A stretch of DNA of 18,910 nucleotides. It comes from CAZJDV01 sp964544865 (GTDB taxonomy: Bacteria; Chloroflexota; Dehalococcoidia; Lucifugimonadales; CAJWER01). The stretch lies in contig CAZJDV010000049.1 of assembly GCA_964544865.1 (NCBI GenBank), positions 1 through 18,910 of the forward strand, in the 5' to 3' direction. This document shows, one piece after another, positions 15,379 to 18,910 of this stretch (within the stretch, counting starts at the first letter, position 1; the number at the start of each line of letters is the position of its first letter). The notes under the pieces are model-generated. The model was not told the DNA's origin, ran no database searches, and was given only the letters and a program-made list of their open reading frames with translations. The position numbers were made by a program, and so were the translations under genes.

Positions 15379-16434
15379 TCAATTCGGTATGAGCGCGCCG
15401 AGATCCCAGTCAACGACGCCGACCAGGCGTGGCACCAAAGCATCAATGGTAGCTTTGCCACCATCACTATCCATGTCCAAATTGGCGAGAACGTTCACAG
15501 TGCGGGTCAGATTCAGGAACATGCCGCGTCTGTAGTCCTCTATCATTTGGTCTCGCGAATAGTCTTGGATTCCCCCGTCCACGAGCGCCTCGTAATACGA
15601 GTCGAGCAGCGGCCTTTCGTGTGATCGTCGCTGCTCGACCAAGAGGCTCCACATCAAGAAATATGCGACGTCGCTTGCGGGTCTAGCCTGACTAACCAAC
15701 TGCCAGTCGATCGACACGACTTCGCCGTCGCGAAAGGAGAGGTTGCCGAGACGACAGTCGCCGTGATTTAGAGTGACGACTTCGACTAACTTGGGGCCGA
15801 GTCTCTCGGCGATCTCATAGAGCTGGACAGGGAATAGCGTCCTGAGTTCATCGGAAATCCGGCTCCACGATTGCAGATATAGTGCCTGGTACGTTGCCGC
15901 CAAAGCCGGGTCTGTCGTTCGCGGTAACCAGGGCAGCTGACCGAGTCGGTCGCTATTCCACCAGCGTGCGTGCATGACCCCCGAGTTCTGCACCACTAAC
16001 CGGGCGTCGTCGATCGAGCATCCGCTGATCTGATCGCCTAGCCTGGCTGTCCTAAGGTCTTCGAGAAAGAGAACGAAAAAAACCGTTGCCGCGTCAAAAT
16101 CTGCGCAGTAGAGTTCTGGCACTGGTATGCCGACCTCGTCAGCCAGCTCGAGGTAGAAACGCGCTTCTCGCTCGTAGAGGCCGAACTCGGTGAGAACCTC
16201 GCGTGTTCTCGCATGTTGACTCGGGAGTTAGGCGATGAGGGTTTCCGGAGCGGACTCAGCGTCCCTGGAGTACGTGACCGTTGCCCGCTCTACCACCCCT
16301 GCGAATCCGAGGCCCACGCCAATCGGCTCGTACTGGACGGACAACACGCGACCATTCCCCAGCGATCCACCTTGTCGCAAGGCATTCGTCAGCCATTCAG
16401 CCGTAATTTCTTCCACAGTGCTGGGAGTTTCCAC
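15379..16434 (-). pseudogene. APH/ecdysteroid-kinase-like phosphotransferase interrupted by an in-frame TAA
   Basis: Small-molecule kinase family with a protein-kinase-like fold. The GTG at 16434 has GAGAGG 7 nt upstream. Codons 1-68 encode the N-lobe (EEITAEWLTNALRQGG, then GVGLGFAGVVERATVTYS, a glycine-rich-type loop) and end TLIA-TAA at 16225-16227. The very next codons in the same frame read LPSQHARTREVLTEFGLYER, the expected continuation; the stop takes the place of the family lysine in the (V/I)xK-LPS segment, which binds ATP. The C-lobe is intact: VLFLEDL, MHARWW, the catalytic LNHGDCRLGN and SIDWQL, and SDVAYFL. Full length would be 351 residues. A shorter product could in principle start at the ATG at 16122 (247 residues) but would lack the whole N-lobe and be inactive as a kinase. 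One base change (AAA to TAA) explains the lesion. Confidence 0.85.
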
Positions 16435-16522
16435 GATTCACCTCTCTCAAGTGTACGGAGAGTCTGCCCTGATTGGAGTGCGGGGAGAAGGCCGGTGATT
16501 CGCGCGGGTCAATATTGGATGT

Positions 16523-16528
16523 ATTATA
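16523..16528 (-). promoter_or_regulatory. perfect TATAAT in the divergent intergenic region
   Basis: The minus strand reads TATAAT about 90 nt upstream of the phosphotransferase GTG; overlapping it, the plus strand reads TATACT (16525-16530), which could serve the DUF2652 gene. No good -35 is seen for either at 16-18 bp. This is the most AT-rich point of the 242-nt divergent gap. Confidence 0.3.
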
Positions 16529-16676
16529 CTCACAGTCAAGTTGTCGCGGTAAGCCCTGGCAAATTGAATCACACGTCCATGCCGGTCGGGCCGAGACGGC
16601 AGGCTTCTGGAGGGCCAAGATAGCCAGAAGAAGGAACGTCGCGCTCCGGGCACCGGAAAAGCGCGAGGAGGTATCG

Positions 16677-17810
16677 ATGTCTCAGCAAGGCTATATGGTC
16701 ATCTCGGACATTACCGGCTACACGGCCTACCTCAGCCAGTCTGAGCTCGAGCACGCGCAGGACAGCCTGTCCTGCCTGCTGAACCTGCTGATCGAACATA
16801 CCGAGGAACCCCTGGTCGTGTCGAGGCTCGAGGGTGACGCGGTTATCAGCTACTCCCTCAAGGGGAGCTTTATCCAGGGCCAGACCCTGGTCGAGATCAT
16901 CGAGCGGACCTACGTCGACTTTTGGCGGGCTCTCGAACGAATGGTGCTCAATACAACCTACAACTGCACCGCTTGCCGCAATATCCGGAGTCTCGACCTC
17001 AAGTTCTTCGTCCACTACGGCGAATTCATGCTTCAGCAGCTCGGCGGCCACGTCGAGATGGTGGGAACGGACGTCAACCTGGTCCATCGCCTGGCGAAGA
17101 ACGGCATCACCGAGCAGACCGGGATCACCGGATACGTGGCCTACACCCGTGCCGCCGTGGACGCGCTTGGCATCGAGGAGATCTGCGTAGCAATGACGCC
17201 CCACACGGAGACCTACGAGCACATAGACGAGGTCGAGGTCCTCGTCCAAGATGTGCACCCGGTATGGCGGCAAGATCGGTCCAGGAATCCGATCACCGTC
17301 GACCCGGAGGACGCCCTCTTCGTAGTCTCGCGCGATTTTCTCGTCGGCCCCGCGCTGATGCGGGACTACCTGACCGAGCTGCGTTACAGGGCAATATTCA
17401 TGGGCTCCCACGATGCGTCGGTTGACGGTCTTAACGACGGCCAGCTAGGCGCCGGCTCGACCTATTACTGCGCCCATGGCAAATTCGTCTTTCCCCAGAT
17501 GATCGTCGACTGGCAGCCCTTCGAGCAGTTCACACTTGAGAGCAGCTCGACCTTTCCCCGTGCCAGCAGTCTGGCGACTCACACGCTCACTCTCACCGAC
17601 GGCGGCGCAAGATTGACGGTCGCATGCAGCAGGTCTCGAGGACGCCTGTTCAGCCGGCTCGTCGACGAGGTGTTCAATCGCCTTTTCGGACCGCGCGGCG
17701 TAAGAAAATCTTGCGATATCATCGAGGGTATCATCCGGAAGGAGTTGGCGTCCGGAAAAGTCGCTGAGACCGGCTCGCCCCAGGCCGCGCTCATCGGAGG
17801 GATGGGATGA
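16677..17810 (+). CDS. DUF2652 cyclase-fold domain fused to an SRPBCC domain
   Basis: 377 residues from the ATG at 16677, with GGAGG (16667-16671) five bases upstream; the longer open frame from 16473 is not needed. Residues about 5-215 are a DUF2652 domain, a relative of class III nucleotidyl cyclases: ISDITGYTAYL with D11, SRLEGDAVISYS with D54 (the two positions that bind metal in cyclases), a CTAC cysteine pair at 97-100, LDLKFFVHYGEF, and TDVNLVHRLAKN near 131-142. Residues about 230-365 form an SRPBCC (START-like/polyketide cyclase) ligand-pocket domain, with CAHGKFVFPQMIVDWQPF and TLTDGGARLTVACS. No membrane segment is seen. Cyclase activity is unproven. The stop overlaps the start of the SDR gene by four bases (ATGA), so the two are co-translated, which suggests ligand sensing or handling linked to the SDR reaction (inference). 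Confidence 0.88.
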   Translation: MSQQGYMVISDITGYTAYLSQSELEHAQDSLSCLLNLLIEHTEEPLVVSRLEGDAVISYSLKGSFIQGQTLVEIIERTYVDFWRALERMVLNTTYNCTACRNIRSLDLKFFVHYGEFMLQQLGGHVEMVGTDVNLVHRLAKNGITEQTGITGYVAYTRAAVDALGIEEICVAMTPHTETYEHIDEVEVLVQDVHPVWRQDRSRNPITVDPEDALFVVSRDFLVGPALMRDYLTELRYRAIFMGSHDASVDGLNDGQLGAGSTYYCAHGKFVFPQMIVDWQPFEQFTLESSSTFPRASSLATHTLTLTDGGARLTVACSRSRGRLFSRLVDEVFNRLFGPRGVRKSCDIIEGIIRKELASGKVAETGSPQAALIGGMG

Positions 17811-18562
17811 GACTACGGGACAAGGTGACGCTGCTGTGCGGAGTCGGTCAGGGCATGGGAAGGGCGACGGCGCTTTTGTTCGCACAGGAGGGTGCGAAGG
17901 TGGCCGTCGTGGCCCGCCGGCCAGAGCCCCTGGAGGCGATGGCGTCTCGCATCCAGGCCCAGGGCGGAGAGGCCCTGGCGCTGCCGGGCGACGCGTCGGT
18001 GAAGCCGGACGCGGACAGGATCGTCGAGGATGTGCTGCGGCGATTCGGCCGAATAGACATTCTTTACTGCGGCGTGGGAGGCTTCTTCGAGCCGTCCCTC
18101 GACTTCTCCGACGTGGACGAGGCTCGCTGGGACAAGGCCCTGTCCAACACGTTGCGCAGCCTGTACAACATGACCCAGGCGGTCCGCCCCGGCATGCGGG
18201 AGCAGGGGGGCGGGGCCATCGTCACGATCGCTGCGAGCTTCAGCGTCCGCCAGGCGGGCAACTCCGCCTATGGCGCGTCGAAGGGCGGCGTCATCGGCCT
18301 GACCCAGAGCCTGGCGCGGGAGTTCTACGACGACAACATCCGGGTGAACTCCATCGCGGCCGGGTTATTCAGGGCCGGTCTGCCCGAGGGCGCTGTGACG
18401 CCCGCGCCGCCTGCCCTGGCCCGCACGGGCCATCCGCAGGACATCGCCTACGCCGCCCTCTACCTGGCGTCAGGCGAGGCCGGCTGGGTGACCGGCCAGG
18501 TGCTGGCGGTCGACGGCGGCGTCGATGTCGGGACCCGGCCGCTGTGGCGGTTCGAGGGCTAG
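17807..18562 (+). CDS. short-chain dehydrogenase/reductase (SDR)
   Basis: NAD(P)-dependent oxidoreductase with a classical SDR Rossmann fold; 251 residues, the usual length, cytoplasmic. The cofactor loop reads CGVGQGMGRA (11-20) instead of TGxxxGIG, and the NNAG position reads CGVGG, both mild departures. The catalytic residues are present: N114, S144, Y155 and K159 (IAASFSVRQAGNSAYGASKG). The C-terminus has the standard GWVTGQVLAVDGG. An Arg-Arg pair at the end of strand 2 (VVARRPE) suggests NADP(H) preference. The ATG at 17807 overlaps the upstream stop (ATGA), so translation is coupled to the DUF2652-SRPBCC gene. The substrate is unknown; a hydroxyl/keto substrate bound or delivered by the SRPBCC partner is a guess. 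Confidence 0.93.
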   Translation: MRLRDKVTLLCGVGQGMGRATALLFAQEGAKVAVVARRPEPLEAMASRIQAQGGEALALPGDASVKPDADRIVEDVLRRFGRIDILYCGVGGFFEPSLDFSDVDEARWDKALSNTLRSLYNMTQAVRPGMREQGGGAIVTIAASFSVRQAGNSAYGASKGGVIGLTQSLAREFYDDNIRVNSIAAGLFRAGLPEGAVTPAPPALARTGHPQDIAYAALYLASGEAGWVTGQVLAVDGGVDVGTRPLWRFEG

Positions 18563-18582
18563 ACGATCGCGGCGCCGGGCCA

Positions 18583-18598
18583 TCCTGCGGCGGCAGGA
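18583..18598 (+). terminator. short hairpin after the SDR gene
   Basis: TCCTGC and GCAGGA form a 6-bp stem with a GGCG loop, 20 nt after the SDR stop. There is no U-tract, so it is at most a weak terminator. Confidence 0.25.
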
Positions 18599-18611
18599 GG
18601 TCCGGGGGAGT

Positions 18612-18631
18612 GGGCGTTCAATTAAACGCCC
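18612..18631. repeat. short palindromic element in an intergenic gap
   Basis: GGGCGTT and AACGCCC are perfect 7-bp arms around CAATTA, flanked by AGT on the left and CTAC on the right. The form is that of dispersed REP/MITE-like palindromes ending in GTAGGGGC...GCCCCTAC, with the left end slightly decayed. Only one copy is seen in this window. Confidence 0.45.
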
Positions 18632-18724
18632 CTACGCACGTAGACAGGGCTGTCGCCAATTCCAAGAAAGATCATGCGTTCGTGTATCCCGACGCCGAGC
18701 CTCCCTTTATGTACTCCTTTGTTG

Positions 18725-18730
18725 TAGAAT
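18725..18730 (+). promoter_or_regulatory. TAGAAT -10-like hexamer before the PIG-L gene
   Basis: TAGAAT matches the consensus at 5 of 6 positions and is the same hexamer as before rplY. It lies 69 nt before the ATG at 18799. No recognisable -35 is seen. Confidence 0.3.
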
Positions 18731-18798
18731 CGCCGCTGGCATGTGTCTGTTCCATCGCCGACGCGCCCGTGCAAATCTTACGGGAAGGAAACCGGAGC

Positions 18799-18910
18799 AT
18801 GACAGGACCGCTAAGCATCTTGAATCTCGGAGGGCACCCGAAGGACGCAATACTCTACGCGGGAGGCACGATGGCGAAACACGTCGCGCGGGGCGACAGG
18901 GTGACGATAC
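18799..18910 (+). CDS. PIG-L/LmbE family deacetylase, N-terminal part, runs off right edge
   Basis: The ATG at 18799 is preceded by GGAAGG about 10 nt upstream. The 37 visible residues begin MTGPLSILNLGGHPKDAILY, then AGGTMAKHVARGDRVTI, which is the first strand and helix of PIG-L (LmbE-like) zinc-dependent N-deacetylases that act on GlcNAc-type substrates. The family motif is AHPDD(E); here it is GHPKD. The zinc-binding His and second Asp are kept, but the first Asp, the catalytic base in MshB-type enzymes, is Lys. It may be one of the divergent, catabolic or non-canonical members. The rest lies outside the window. Confidence 0.8.
   Translation, partial: MTGPLSILNLGGHPKDAILYAGGTMAKHVARGDRVTI

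Noticed and set aside
6527..16227. Stop-codon reassignment (TAG or TAA read as an amino acid)
   Set aside because: TAG, TAA and TGA all serve as normal terminators of intact genes here (for example rplY, the enolase-type gene and the UroD-like gene), so the internal stops are lesions.
16473..16676. 68-codon N-terminal extension of the DUF2652-SRPBCC gene
   Set aside because: The extension has no domain-like sequence, overlaps the divergent promoter region, and the ATG at 16677 has an ideal GGAGG box and the family N-terminus.
1..18910. CRISPR arrays, tRNA/rRNA genes, transposases, phage genes, toxin-antitoxin pairs
   Set aside because: Reading both strands I saw no regularly spaced repeats, no tRNA-like cloverleaf, and no transposase, integrase or toxin-antitoxin motif.

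Overview
The window is GC-rich bacterial DNA, dense with catabolic enzyme families, and carries no phage, plasmid or CRISPR hallmarks. Gamma-glutamyltransferase-like proteins, an aldo-keto reductase, a Gfo/Idh/MocA oxidoreductase, a mandelate-racemase-type enolase, a UroD-like protein, an SDR, a PIG-L deacetylase, a DUF3604 protein and giant FtsX permeases together resemble the repertoire of uncultured marine Chloroflexota (SAR202-like). This placement is inference from gene content; the window has no rRNA or phylogenetic marker beyond ribosomal protein L25.

Layout. 1-678 (minus): N-terminal 226 codons of a DUF3604-type protein that runs off the left edge and is visibly AT-richer than the rest. 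691-1254: no confident gene, only a possible zinc-ribbon remnant. 1255-4674 (minus): two tandem gamma-glutamyltransferase-like genes. They read as one 1147-codon frame only because of a 6-C tract; with 5 Cs the first gene ends in a normal family C-terminus and the second starts 8 nt later behind a ribosome binding site. 4852-5874 (minus): aldo-keto reductase. 6266-6703 (plus): ABC ATPase pseudogene. 6786-7901 (plus): Gfo/Idh/MocA oxidoreductase. 8107-11757 (plus): 1216-residue FtsX-type permease with no intact ATPase beside it. 11965-12660 (plus): ribosomal protein L25/Ctc. 12709-13806 (minus): enolase-superfamily enzyme with every mandelate racemase active-site residue. 13851-15294 (minus): UroD-like gene overlapping a GNAT acetyltransferase damaged by deletion. 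15379-16434 (minus): phosphotransferase of the APH/ecdysteroid-kinase type interrupted by one stop codon. 16677-18562 (plus): a DUF2652 (cyclase-fold) plus SRPBCC fusion protein overlapping an SDR by 4 nt. 18799 to the right edge (plus): start of a PIG-L family deacetylase.

How the genes relate. Most are small-molecule enzymes in short one- or two-gene units, so no single pathway can be read from the window. The best candidate functional couples are the tandem GGT pair, the UroD-GNAT pair (TGATG overlap) and the DUF2652-SRPBCC/SDR pair (ATGA overlap). The most unusual overall property is that four genes are disrupted, each by a different kind of lesion (in-frame TAG plus truncation, +1 homopolymer, internal deletion, in-frame TAA). 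Either the locus is decaying or part of the signal is sequence error. I found no convincing evidence for an entirely new system; the cyclase-fold/SRPBCC/SDR pair is the most attractive lead.
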